From assembly GCA_919902995.1 (NCBI GenBank), contig CAKKSD010000016.1, positions 1 through 33,499 on the forward strand: a DNA stretch of 33,499 nucleotides. The letters run 5' to 3'. This stretch comes from Thermodesulfovibrionia bacterium (GTDB lineage: Bacteria; Nitrospirota; Thermodesulfovibrionia; JACRGW01). The position numbers were made by a program, and so were the translations under genes. Below are positions 21,942 through 29,062 of the stretch, piece by piece. The notes under the pieces are model-generated. The model was not told the DNA's origin and searched no databases. It worked only from the letters and a program-made list of their open reading frames with translations. Numbering within the stretch: the stretch's first letter is position 1; each line of letters opens with the position of its first letter.

Positions 21942-22508
21942 ATGCTTGTGGAGCATAGTAGAGAAAAATTAATCAATTCTATTATTTATTTCCTGAATAA
22001 CACAAAAAACTGTGGTAAGACAAAACTATTTAAGCTTTTGTATTACCTCGATTTCATGCATTTCCGAGAAACAGGAAGGCCTGTTACTGGTTTGGATTAT
22101 TATGCATGGGATTTCGGGCCTGTTCCTAAAAATCTATTCAATGAGATGGAAAATCCTGCTACTGATTTAAAAGAAAGCATATTCATACCCGTGAAGGCTG
22201 AAAAAGATTATAAGTCTTTTGTCGAGATAAAAGCTAAAAAGAAGTTTGATGATAAATATTTTACAAAGCGCGAACTTCGGATTCTGGAGAAGGTTGCTTT
22301 TATTTTCAAGGATGCCAATGCTGAAGATATTATAGAGACATCCCACCTGCCGAATCATCCATGGGATAAAACTATTCTGACAAAGGGTGAGAAGGCAAAA
22401 ATAGACTATACTCTTGCACTGGATAGTTCTGAAAGTTCTTTATCCCTTGAAGAGGTATTGGAGCGTATAAAGGACAAAGAGGAGATTAAAAAAGCCTTTA
22501 ATGCATAA
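21942..22508 (+). CDS. Panacea-domain (DUF4065/SocA-like) antitoxin
   Basis: The 188-residue protein carries the Panacea signature in its first 80 residues: KTKLFKLLYYLDFMHFRETG followed by YYAWDFGPVPKNLFNEM. The rest is helical and charged (FTKRELRILEKVAFIFKDAN, HLPNHPWDKT, LEEVLERIKDKEEIKKAF). Panacea proteins act as antitoxins for structurally diverse toxins by direct binding. Here the downstream gene overlaps by 8 bp and encodes a small SH3-like candidate toxin, the usual operon layout. The promoter is an extended -10 touching the ATG, which suggests leaderless expression. The pair sits between a duplicated 33-bp piece of the alanine dehydrogenase gene, so it looks acquired. Confidence 0.82.
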   Translation: MLVEHSREKLINSIIYFLNNTKNCGKTKLFKLLYYLDFMHFRETGRPVTGLDYYAWDFGPVPKNLFNEMENPATDLKESIFIPVKAEKDYKSFVEIKAKKKFDDKYFTKRELRILEKVAFIFKDANAEDIIETSHLPNHPWDKTILTKGEKAKIDYTLALDSSESSLSLEEVLERIKDKEEIKKAFNA

Positions 22509-22896
22509 AGGGACTATCCTTTATCATCAGGCTTTTCAATTCCAGAACGGTGAAATTGGCAAGAAACTTTTAATAATCCTTAACACACCACAAAAAGACG
22601 AGCCTTACCTTTGCTGTAAAACCACTTCAAAGCAAAAATACAACATAGACAAGGAAGGCTGCCATTATAATAAAAACATTTATGTTATCTATCCGAATAC
22701 CGATTGGTTTAAAGAAAAGACATGGGTACAGTTTCATGAACTATACGAGATCGAATCCGGCAAATTTCTGAAAGACCATTTTGATGGTAAGTTAGAAGTA
22801 AAGGGGACATTGAAAGTAAATACTATTTCTGCAATAATCAATTGTGTTAAACGCTCAGAGGATGTATCGAATTATCATCTGACATTGTTAAGGTAA
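22501..22896 (+). CDS. Putative Panacea-associated toxin, possibly MazF/PemK-like
   Basis: A 131-residue protein whose ATG lies in the last codons of the Panacea antitoxin gene. It starts KGTILYHQAFQFQNGEIGKK, then LLIILNTP and PYLCCKTTSKQKYN, followed by WVQFHELYEIE and LKVNTISAIINCVKRSEDVS. This order (a G-x-I strand, a basic/hydrophobic K-x-L-I-I-L strand, a T-T-S strand and a late I-x-x-C-I helix) resembles the SH3-like barrel of MazF/PemK endoribonucleases, but identity is too weak by eye to be sure. The toxin role rests mainly on operon context. Its TAA stop touches the duplicated ald tail at 22897. There is no clear ribosome site, so translation is probably coupled. Confidence 0.6.
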   Translation: MHKGTILYHQAFQFQNGEIGKKLLIILNTPQKDEPYLCCKTTSKQKYNIDKEGCHYNKNIYVIYPNTDWFKEKTWVQFHELYEIESGKFLKDHFDGKLEVKGTLKVNTISAIINCVKRSEDVSNYHLTLLR

Positions 22897-22953
22897 GCGG
22901 ATTCTATGGGTATAGCGCATAAAAGTATTGATAAATTATTGAGTATAGATTGA
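22897..22953 (+). pseudogene. Stranded 3' tail of alanine dehydrogenase
   Basis: The first 33 bp are identical to 21795-21827, and the frame continues to DKLLSID and a TGA at 22951-22953. There is no start codon context or ribosome site. It begins on the very next base after the toxin stop. I read it as the displaced original end of ald, or as a recombination footprint left with the toxin-antitoxin cassette. Confidence 0.8.
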
Positions 22954-22985
22954 TGCTTTTCGATGAATCAGGTAGGAGATAATTA

Positions 22986-24695
22986 CTAAAGACGACCTGA
23001 TCTGAGGATAGCGATAAGTAGCCAAGCTCCGAAAAGGAAGGCTATAGCAAACCCTATCAAACCAAGGGCAGGGAGACCGTAAAGAAGTCTACCACTTCCA
23101 GAATGGATAATTACGGCTGAGCCGATTATTATGGCAGCTATTATGAGACTGAAGGATAATCGGTTACTTGATCTGTCTATATCCCTGATGAGTCTGTCAA
23201 GACCTATATGTGTTATCTTTACATGGAGATCATCCCTTATGACCTTCCTCATTACTATCCTGAGCTGACGGGGAAGGGTGCTTAGGAAATCTGCTATATC
23301 ATCAAGGCTCTTTCTGGCCTTTGTAAGAAGCCTCTTTGGACTCATCTTCCTTCTCATAAATTTTGTAGCATAGGGCTCTGCAACAGAGATGAGGTTAAAA
23401 TCCGGATCAAGGCGCCTGCCAAGGCCTTCTATCGTGAGGAGGGATTTATCTACGAGGAGAAGATCTGTAGGGAGTTTCAGGTTATGCCTTACAGCTATAT
23501 GGGTGATCCTGTCAAGATATTCTCCTATGTCTATCTGGCTCAGGGTCTTGCTATAAAGGGGTTCGACGAAATCTATCAGGTCTCTCTTAAATTCGACCCT
23601 GAATTTCTCTGTATCCATCTCTTCTGTTACGAGTCCCAGTTCTATGTATTGTTGGACCAGTCTATCGAAATCCTTATGGATCAGAGCAAGGAATGTATTG
23701 GCGATGCCCTCCATAGTCTCCTCTGACAGTCTGCCTACTATACCAAAATCCATAAGACCCATCCTTCCATCCTCAAGAATGAAGATATTGCCAGGATGGG
23801 GATCGGCATGAAAGAAGCCATCCTCAAAGAACTGTTTAAAATATGCCTCAGTCCCCTTTCTTGCTATATCCTTTCTGTCAAAACCTTCTCTATCGAGTCT
23901 CTCAAAATCATCTATCTTTATTCCGACAAGTCTTTCCATTGTGAGGACCCTTCTGGTGGTATAGTCATAATAGACCTTCGGGATATAGACCGTCTCGCTT
24001 CCCTCGAAGTTTTTCCTGAAGGTCGTTGCATTATCTGCCTCTATAATGAAGTCCATCTCCTTTTTGATATTCTTTGAAAATTCATCCACAATCCCTATGG
24101 GATTGAAGAACCTGCTCTCAGGGATATATCTAAGCATAAGCCTCGCAATCAGATAGAGTATAGCTATATCATTCTCGATATTCTCTTCTATATCGGGCCT
24201 GCAGACCTTAACTACGACATCAGTGCCATCCTTGAGTGTAGCATGGTGAGCCTGGGCAATAGATGCAGCCGCAACAGGGGTCTCATCAAAAAAGGAGAAT
24301 ACATCCTTCAAGGGTCTTTTTAACTCATCTTCGATTATTCTCACTGATTCTTCTGATGGAAAAGGTGGGACTTCATCAAGAAGTTTCCTGAATTCATCGG
24401 CAAAGGTCTTGGTTACAAGGTCAGGACGGGCACTCAGGAGCTGACCTAATTTAATAAAGGAAGGACCCAGTTCTTCGAAGGCAAGCCTTGTCCTCTTTGC
24501 AAGTGTAGCCTTCTCAAGGTAGATACCATAACGTCCAAAGGTTCTGAGTCTGCGGCTTATGGGGATATAACGTTGAAGATTTATCTCCTCTACGAACCTG
24601 CCAAGGCCATGCTTGAGAAGTACCCTTACTATCTGTCTTACCCTCTTTACGTTTCTGTAAGTCTTCCTGATATTTAAGAATCTGAGTAAGGACAT
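22986..24695 (-). CDS. ubiB: UbiB/AarF (ABC1) family atypical kinase
   Basis: A 569-residue member of the UbiB protein-kinase-like family, needed in many bacteria for ubiquinone or other isoprenoid-quinone biosynthesis. The family motifs are present: LGPSFIKLGQLLSARPDL (the KxGQ motif), an Ala-rich loop AAASIAQAHHA, VVVKVCRPDI with the catalytic Lys, FFHADPHPGN (catalytic loop) and LMDFGIVG (metal-binding DFG). Two hydrophobic C-terminal segments (about 510-530 and 540-565) are the usual membrane anchor. The start at 24695 has no good ribosome site. It lies 27 bp downstream of a phasin-like gene, and this pairing is common in other bacteria. Function in quinone synthesis is inferred from the family only. 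Confidence 0.92.
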   Translation of the reverse strand: MSLLRFLNIRKTYRNVKRVRQIVRVLLKHGLGRFVEEINLQRYIPISRRLRTFGRYGIYLEKATLAKRTRLAFEELGPSFIKLGQLLSARPDLVTKTFADEFRKLLDEVPPFPSEESVRIIEDELKRPLKDVFSFFDETPVAAASIAQAHHATLKDGTDVVVKVCRPDIEENIENDIAILYLIARLMLRYIPESRFFNPIGIVDEFSKNIKKEMDFIIEADNATTFRKNFEGSETVYIPKVYYDYTTRRVLTMERLVGIKIDDFERLDREGFDRKDIARKGTEAYFKQFFEDGFFHADPHPGNIFILEDGRMGLMDFGIVGRLSEETMEGIANTFLALIHKDFDRLVQQYIELGLVTEEMDTEKFRVEFKRDLIDFVEPLYSKTLSQIDIGEYLDRITHIAVRHNLKLPTDLLLVDKSLLTIEGLGRRLDPDFNLISVAEPYATKFMRRKMSPKRLLTKARKSLDDIADFLSTLPRQLRIVMRKVIRDDLHVKITHIGLDRLIRDIDRSSNRLSFSLIIAAIIIGSAVIIHSGSGRLLYGLPALGLIGFAIAFLFGAWLLIAILRSGRL

Positions 24696-24722
24696 AGATT
24701 TAAGGGCCTAAACTTCGTTCTT

Positions 24723-25034
24723 CTATTCCTCTGTCGTTCCACCTTCAAGTTTCTTAACCCTGACAGAAAGTGCATGGATCTTTCTGGAGAGCTTATCAAT
24801 TTCATCCCTCGTGGGGATATTCGTCTTCTCTAAGGTTTTACTCACAAATTCGCTTAGTGTCTTATTAAGCCCTTTACTACTCTCTTCAGCCTTGCCCATC
24901 CATTCCTTCATGATCTTTGCACCTTGGGCTTCACTCAATTCTCCGCTTTTGATGAGTTCATCAATAAACTCTTTTGCCTTTTCCTGAACTCCAAGCCCCA
25001 CCAATAATGCCTTTCTAACGGTTTCGAATAACAT
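24723..25034 (-). CDS. Phasin-like (polyhydroxyalkanoate granule-associated) small protein
   Basis: A 103-residue, mostly helical protein. It has an N-terminal amphipathic helix (LFETVRKALLVGLGVQEKAK), the segment EFIDELIKSGELSEAQGAK, and a C-terminal Leu-heptad coiled coil (IDKLSRKIHALSVRVKKLEG). This matches the short PhaF/PhaI-type phasin-related family, often encoded beside aarF/ubiB even where no PHA synthase is present. GGGGGAGG precedes the ATG. It may form an operon with the UbiB-type kinase. Granule binding is not demonstrated here, and no PHA genes are in the window. A short near-tandem GTGAATAGTGAACAGTGAATAG stretch lies upstream at 25070-25092. Confidence 0.75.
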   Translation of the reverse strand: MLFETVRKALLVGLGVQEKAKEFIDELIKSGELSEAQGAKIMKEWMGKAEESSKGLNKTLSEFVSKTLEKTNIPTRDEIDKLSRKIHALSVRVKKLEGGTTEE

Positions 25035-25192
25035 TTCACACCTCCCCCACTTTAATTATTTTTAATTGTTAGTGAATAGTGAACAGTGAATAGTTCTTAA
25101 ATCTCATTAAATACTATTTACTTGAATCTTAGCCCAATCCTGAAGAGTTGTCAACTAAAGCTTAAGATTTTCAATTTTTTATTGATAAAGAT

Positions 25193-25855
25193 TCAGATGA
25201 TCCTTACAAATATTCCTTTGGCCATATCTTCATCTATGGCTATGGATGTTTCTTCTATCTCTAAAACAAAGGATGGGCTTTTCTGCTGAAGTCTGACAAT
25301 TGCCCCAGGGATAAGTCCGATTGAGCTCAGCTTTCCCATGACTGGCCCTGTAATAAAGACAACCCTTGCAGGTTTGCCAACCGATATATCTGCGAGCCTC
25401 TGGACAAGGGGACTAATCTTTTGTGTAAATATGGAACAACACTTTCCCCTTGGTATTGGTTTCCCATGAGGGCATTTGGGGGGGTGCCCGAGGAAGGTAC
25501 ATATAGCCTCTTCAACCTCCGGGCTTATTGCATGCTCGAATTTACATGCATCTGCTTCATATTCGGTTAGATCGAGGACATCTACAAAGAGTCTCTCTGC
25601 AAGGCGATGGCGTCTTGTGATGTCACTTGCCTTTTTTTCTCCTTCACTTGTAAGATAAATCTTTCCGTCCTTGATCTTTATAAGACCATCACGCTCCATC
25701 TCATTTATAGCACTTCTGTTTTCTAACTCTTTTATTACTTCTTCTTTTTTTACTTCTCCTTTCTCCCGTAGCTCCCAGATGAACTCAAGTGCCTCATCCT
25801 GAAAGAGACGTTTATCCATCCCTTGATCCATAGTTTTTTTTGACTTTTCTATCAT
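25193..25855 (-). CDS. DtxR/MntR-family metalloregulator fused to a FeoA domain
   Basis: A 220-residue regulator. Residues about 18-75 are a winged helix (FQDEALEFIWELREKGEVKK, then INEMERDGLIKIKDGKIYLT). The dimerisation and metal region follows with RRHRLAERLFVDVL and CKFEHAISPEVEEAI. A CPHGKPIPRGKCC insert contributes extra cysteines. Residues about 148-220 form an SH3-like FeoA domain (RVVFITGPVMGKLSSIGLIPG, then a strand ending FVRII). Such proteins sense Fe(II) or Mn(II) and repress uptake genes. It starts 21 bp after feoB ends and is co-directional, so the regulator and FeoA function travel with the transporter. A GGAGG precedes the ATG. No separate feoA gene is seen, so this domain may serve FeoB as well as repress. 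Confidence 0.9.
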   Translation of the reverse strand: MIEKSKKTMDQGMDKRLFQDEALEFIWELREKGEVKKEEVIKELENRSAINEMERDGLIKIKDGKIYLTSEGEKKASDITRRHRLAERLFVDVLDLTEYEADACKFEHAISPEVEEAICTFLGHPPKCPHGKPIPRGKCCSIFTQKISPLVQRLADISVGKPARVVFITGPVMGKLSSIGLIPGAIVRLQQKSPSFVLEIEETSIAIDEDMAKGIFVRII

Positions 25856-25876
25856 AATCAGTCCTCCAAAAAATCT

Positions 25877-27847
25877 TTAAAACTGTATTTCAAGCGCCCT
25901 TAATGCAAAATTAAGAACACCGCCAACTAAAAAGGCAAAGGGGAATATTATCCCTGCCATTAAAAGTGCAACCCTCATCCCCCGTTCCTTTATTATCATA
26001 AAGAAATTGGCAAGACATGGGACAAAGAGTGTTATCGTAACAAGACTCACTACTACCTGAAGGGGGGTAAGCATTCCCCCTTCTGAGAGTGCAAGAAGTC
26101 CAGCTGCGCCGTAATCTCTCCTCAGGAATCCAAGGATAAATGACTCTGTAGCCTTTGCGGGAAGTCCAAGGAATTCAACAACAATAGGCGAAGCAAACCT
26201 TTCTATATATATAAGGATATTCAGTTTGTTCAAGAAAAAGAGAAAAAGAGTGCCGAGGATGAAGAGGGGAACGGCCTCTTTTAGGTACCACTCAACCCTT
26301 CCGATTGTCTTTACTATCACATTCATGGTTTGTGGTAATCTTATAGGAGGGATCTCAAGAAAGAATTCTGCTTTATCACCAGGGATAACTTTGGATGCCA
26401 GAAACCCTGCAAGAAGTACTGTAGCAAACACACTTCCTGCCCATATTAATGTTGCCTTGCCAGAGATAGGGGCGAGCATACCGAGGATAACTCCCAGCTG
26501 TGCAGAGCAGGGGACGGCAAGGGCGAGGAGAAAGGTGGTAATTATCCTTTCTCTCTTAGTCTCAAGAATCCTTGTGGTCATTGTTGCCATTGTATCACAT
26601 CCAAGGCCGAGCACCATAGGTAAAACTGCTTTACCATTCAGACCCATTACCTTAAATATTCTATTAGCCATGATTGCAAGCCTTGGTAAATATCCTGAGT
26701 CCTCGAGTATCGCAAAGGCTATAAAGAATGTTGTTGTTATTGGGAGTATTATTCCTATTGCATAGGTTATAGCCATAGAAATAATACCATATTCACCGGT
26801 GAGTAATTCCTGTAAAAAGGTAACAGGCAGCAACGCATTCACAATCTTCACGGCCCAGGGATTTAAGTATTTTCCAAAAACTGCCTTCTCCATGAGATTT
26901 ACAAGTGTTCCTGCACCAAAAATACCGACAAACTGGTATATCCCATAAAGCACTAATATTAATATCGGTATTCCCCATAAAGGGTGCATACTCATCCGCC
27001 CTATAAAGGGTGCAAGATTACTGCCTTTCGGATGTGACCTTTTCAGTACCCTCTTTCCAATCCCCTCTGCTGCTTTTATCCTCGCCTCATTTATTAAATA
27101 ACTGACCGGAGTAGAAAACCTCGCCTGGGTGCTGTCCTTTATTTCTTCAAGATTCTTGATCTCCTCTGCAGACATATTGGTATTCAGCCAATCCTTCAGG
27201 CTTTCATCACCGCTCAAGATCATAAGGGCTATAGAACGTCTGGATATGTTTGCCTCAGGAAGTAGGGCTGTTATCACCTCTATCTGTGACTCGATAAGAG
27301 GATCATACCCAATCTTTGTTATCGGTATTCTTGGCCCATGGATTGCTTCTTTTAGATTATTTATACCTTTTCTCTGAGTTGCTATGGTTGTGATTGTCCT
27401 TATGCCGAGAATCTCCTCAAGTTTTTTTGTATCTATTGTGAGTCCCCTATCCCTTGCCTCATCTTTCATATTGAGATTAAGAATAAGGGGTACGCCCATT
27501 TCTCCTAACTGCAGTGTAAGCATCAGGGTCCTTTTCAGATTTTTTGCATCAGAAACCTGAACAATAGCCACAGGTTTTTCTGTCAGAAGTATATCCCTTG
27601 TAACCCTTTCGTCCTCACTCATCGGTATAAGGTTATTCACCCCAGGGGTATCAACAATAAGAAACCTCTTTCCATCGAGTGACATATTACCGTAAGATAC
27701 CTCTACAGTTGTACCTGGATAGTTGGAGACGGTTGCGTATTTACCGGTAAGGAGACCAAAGATGGCACTTTTCCCTACATTTGGGTTTCCGATAAGGATA
27801 ACCCTTTCATATTGTCCCTTTATCTTTTTAGTTCTATGTTCGTGCAT
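25877..27847 (-). CDS. feoB: Ferrous iron transporter FeoB
   Basis: FeoB imports Fe(II) across the inner membrane. The N-terminal GTPase has G1 GNPNVGKS, G2 NYPGTTVE, G3 DTPGVNNL and G4 NMKD. A helical guanine-dissociation-like part follows, then about eight to ten membrane spans. The two Gate regions are seen in ITTTFFIAFAILEDSGYLPR and MVLGLGCDTMATMTTR, with the conserved Cys in ALAVPCSAQLGV. A TTG at 27859 and ATGs at 27850 and 27847 are all possible. I prefer 27847 because GGAG is then 6 nt away, giving 656 residues, at the short end for FeoB. It lies downstream of a Fur-family gene and upstream of a DtxR-FeoA fusion. Confidence 0.96.
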   Translation of the reverse strand: MHEHRTKKIKGQYERVILIGNPNVGKSAIFGLLTGKYATVSNYPGTTVEVSYGNMSLDGKRFLIVDTPGVNNLIPMSEDERVTRDILLTEKPVAIVQVSDAKNLKRTLMLTLQLGEMGVPLILNLNMKDEARDRGLTIDTKKLEEILGIRTITTIATQRKGINNLKEAIHGPRIPITKIGYDPLIESQIEVITALLPEANISRRSIALMILSGDESLKDWLNTNMSAEEIKNLEEIKDSTQARFSTPVSYLINEARIKAAEGIGKRVLKRSHPKGSNLAPFIGRMSMHPLWGIPILILVLYGIYQFVGIFGAGTLVNLMEKAVFGKYLNPWAVKIVNALLPVTFLQELLTGEYGIISMAITYAIGIILPITTTFFIAFAILEDSGYLPRLAIMANRIFKVMGLNGKAVLPMVLGLGCDTMATMTTRILETKRERIITTFLLALAVPCSAQLGVILGMLAPISGKATLIWAGSVFATVLLAGFLASKVIPGDKAEFFLEIPPIRLPQTMNVIVKTIGRVEWYLKEAVPLFILGTLFLFFLNKLNILIYIERFASPIVVEFLGLPAKATESFILGFLRRDYGAAGLLALSEGGMLTPLQVVVSLVTITLFVPCLANFFMIIKERGMRVALLMAGIIFPFAFLVGGVLNFALRALEIQF

Positions 27848-27887
27848 CATTCTCTCCAAATAATTTGTATTTAAGTATCTAAATATA

Positions 27888-27980
27888 GAGATTGCTTCGC
27901 TTCGCTCGCAATGACAAATAATGATAAATTAAGTAAAGACAGCGCCGTCATTGCGAGGAGCGGAGCGACGAAGCGATCTC
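27888..27980. repeat. Inverted pair of GTCATTGCGAG/CGAAGCAATCTC repeats between fur-type gene and feoB
   Basis: GAGATTGCTTCGCTTCGCTCGCAATGAC-type sequence at 27888-27915 is inverted relative to GTCATTGCGAGGAGCGGAGC...GATCTC at 27947-27980, with a 31-bp A+T-rich spacer. The same family occurs at 766-812. In RNA it would form a large hairpin in the leader of feoB, or it marks a mobile palindromic element that landed in an iron-regulated promoter region. Confidence 0.75.
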
Positions 27981-28006
27981 GTTATATGGTTTATCGCACA
28001 TATAAT

Positions 28007-28426
28007 TCACCTGCATTTCCTGCAGTACCCCCGTATTTCAAGAGTGTGACTTATACCTCTAAAACCATAATCCTTGCATAACCTTTTCTGGAGTTCTTCC
28101 AATTCCTGAGAATGAAACTCAACAACTCTGCCGCAGGTAATACATATCATATGGTCATGGTGGTTATGGCCATAGGTATGTTCGTAGTGTGCGTGTTTGT
28201 CAACCTTAATAACCTCCTCCAGAAGGCCACTTTCGATAAGTAGGGGGACAGTCCTGTAAATTGATGCCTTGGATATACTACTGCCCTTCTTCCTCAATCT
28301 GATATGCAGTTCCTCCGGGTCGAAATGGCCATGAAAGGAGAATATCTCCTTAAGGATTGCCTCTCGCTCCCTTGTGAGTTTCAATCCCTTCTTCTGAAGA
28401 AATTCCTTAAAGATTGTATTATACAT
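28007..28426 (-). CDS. Fur-family metalloregulator
   Basis: A 139-residue protein with the Fur layout. The winged helix is residues about 1-80 (KKGLKLTREREAILKEIF, then SISKASIYRTVPLLIESGLL). The dimerisation domain has HYEHTYGHNHHDHMICITCG and a C-terminal CRKC pair. The two CxxC pairs (ICITCG, GYCRKCR) are the structural zinc site. The HNHHDH cluster is the regulatory metal site. Fur, PerR and Zur cannot be separated by eye. Position directly upstream of feoB and a DtxR-FeoA gene favours an iron sensor; the diverging OsmC-type gene would equally fit peroxide sensing. No clear Shine-Dalgarno precedes the ATG. Confidence 0.92.
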   Translation of the reverse strand: MYNTIFKEFLQKKGLKLTREREAILKEIFSFHGHFDPEELHIRLRKKGSSISKASIYRTVPLLIESGLLEEVIKVDKHAHYEHTYGHNHHDHMICITCGRVVEFHSQELEELQKRLCKDYGFRGISHTLEIRGYCRKCR

Positions 28427-28441
28427 TGTAATTGATTCTCA
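28427..28441 (-). promoter_or_regulatory. Weak candidate Fur-type box abutting the fur-type gene
   Basis: On the minus strand the sequence reads TGAGAAT-C-AATTACA, matching 10 of 14 positions of a 7-1-7 TGATAAT-N-ATTATCA pattern. It touches the ATG of the regulator, a plausible autoregulatory site, but the match is modest and the region is A+T-rich. Confidence 0.25.
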
Positions 28442-28510
28442 GTCGCAATTGTAACTTATCTCAGGTATCCTGTCAATGGGAATTTTTAGGTTATCATTTT
28501 AGAGTCCAGG

Positions 28511-28539
28511 TTGACTATAAGGTTAGGGGGAAGTATAAT
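28511..28539 (+). promoter_or_regulatory. Near-consensus sigma70 promoter for the OsmC-type gene
   Basis: TTGACT (28511-28516), a 17-nt spacer and a perfect TATAAT (28534-28539). The -10 overlaps an in-frame ATG at 28538, which therefore cannot be the start. The predicted transcription start is near 28546, leaving a leader of about 40 nt to the GTG at 28586. Confidence 0.75.
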
Positions 28540-28585
28540 GCATATCCAAAATTTGAAAATGAACCCCTATCATAAAGGAGGAAGT

Positions 28586-29050
28586 GTGGAAAAAGAGATA
28601 GAGACTTTAGATCTTAAAGGATATAAGGAGACGATACCCCCTGTGAATAAGGGTACACTTACACTCGACAGAGATCTGATATTCGTGGCAAGAACCCAGA
28701 GGGGTTATGAATTCGAGTATGACCCTAATTTTGAATGGGGATGCTCGCCAACAGAGACACTTCTCATGAGCTTAGCAGGCTGCCTTGCGATTGATGTGGT
28801 TTCCTTCTTAAGAAAGATGAGAGCTGAAATCACGAATTTCAAAATAAATGCCTCGGGGGAAAGGAATCCGATACCGCCCCAGTATTATAAATCGATTGAA
28901 ATGGTTATAGATATCTCAGGAAAAGGGATTACTCCAAAAAAGATGGATAAGGCGATAGCTTTGTCCCAGGAGAAATATTGTTCTGTTTATCATTCCCTTA
29001 GGAAGGATATAAAGGTAGATGTGAAATATAATATAACCAATGAAGATTGA
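28586..29050 (+). CDS. OsmC/Ohr-family protein
   Basis: OsmC-type proteins are small peroxidase-like dimers that use two redox cysteines against organic hydroperoxides, or have unknown substrates. The central helix carries SPTETLLMSLAGCLAIDVVSF (first Cys), and a later segment has LSQEKYCSVYHSL (second Cys). These are the two conserved positions of the family. The frame extends upstream to 28511, but a TTGACT-17-TATAAT promoter overlaps the first ATGs. The GTG at 28586 has AAAGGAGG four bases upstream, giving 154 residues, so I place the start there. It diverges from a Fur-family gene, which could control it if that regulator senses peroxide. Confidence 0.88.
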   Translation: MEKEIETLDLKGYKETIPPVNKGTLTLDRDLIFVARTQRGYEFEYDPNFEWGCSPTETLLMSLAGCLAIDVVSFLRKMRAEITNFKINASGERNPIPPQYYKSIEMVIDISGKGITPKKMDKAIALSQEKYCSVYHSLRKDIKVDVKYNITNED

Positions 29051-29062
29051 TTTTTAAGAGAT

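Noticed and set aside
25070-25092. GTGAATAGTGAACAGTGAATAG as iterons or an origin
   Set aside because: Only two to three imperfect short copies, with no initiator gene or other origin features nearby.
26226-26765. 179-codon plus-strand frame inside feoB
   Set aside because: It is antisense to the conserved FeoB membrane region, and its Ile/Arg-rich composition is what the reverse complement predicts.
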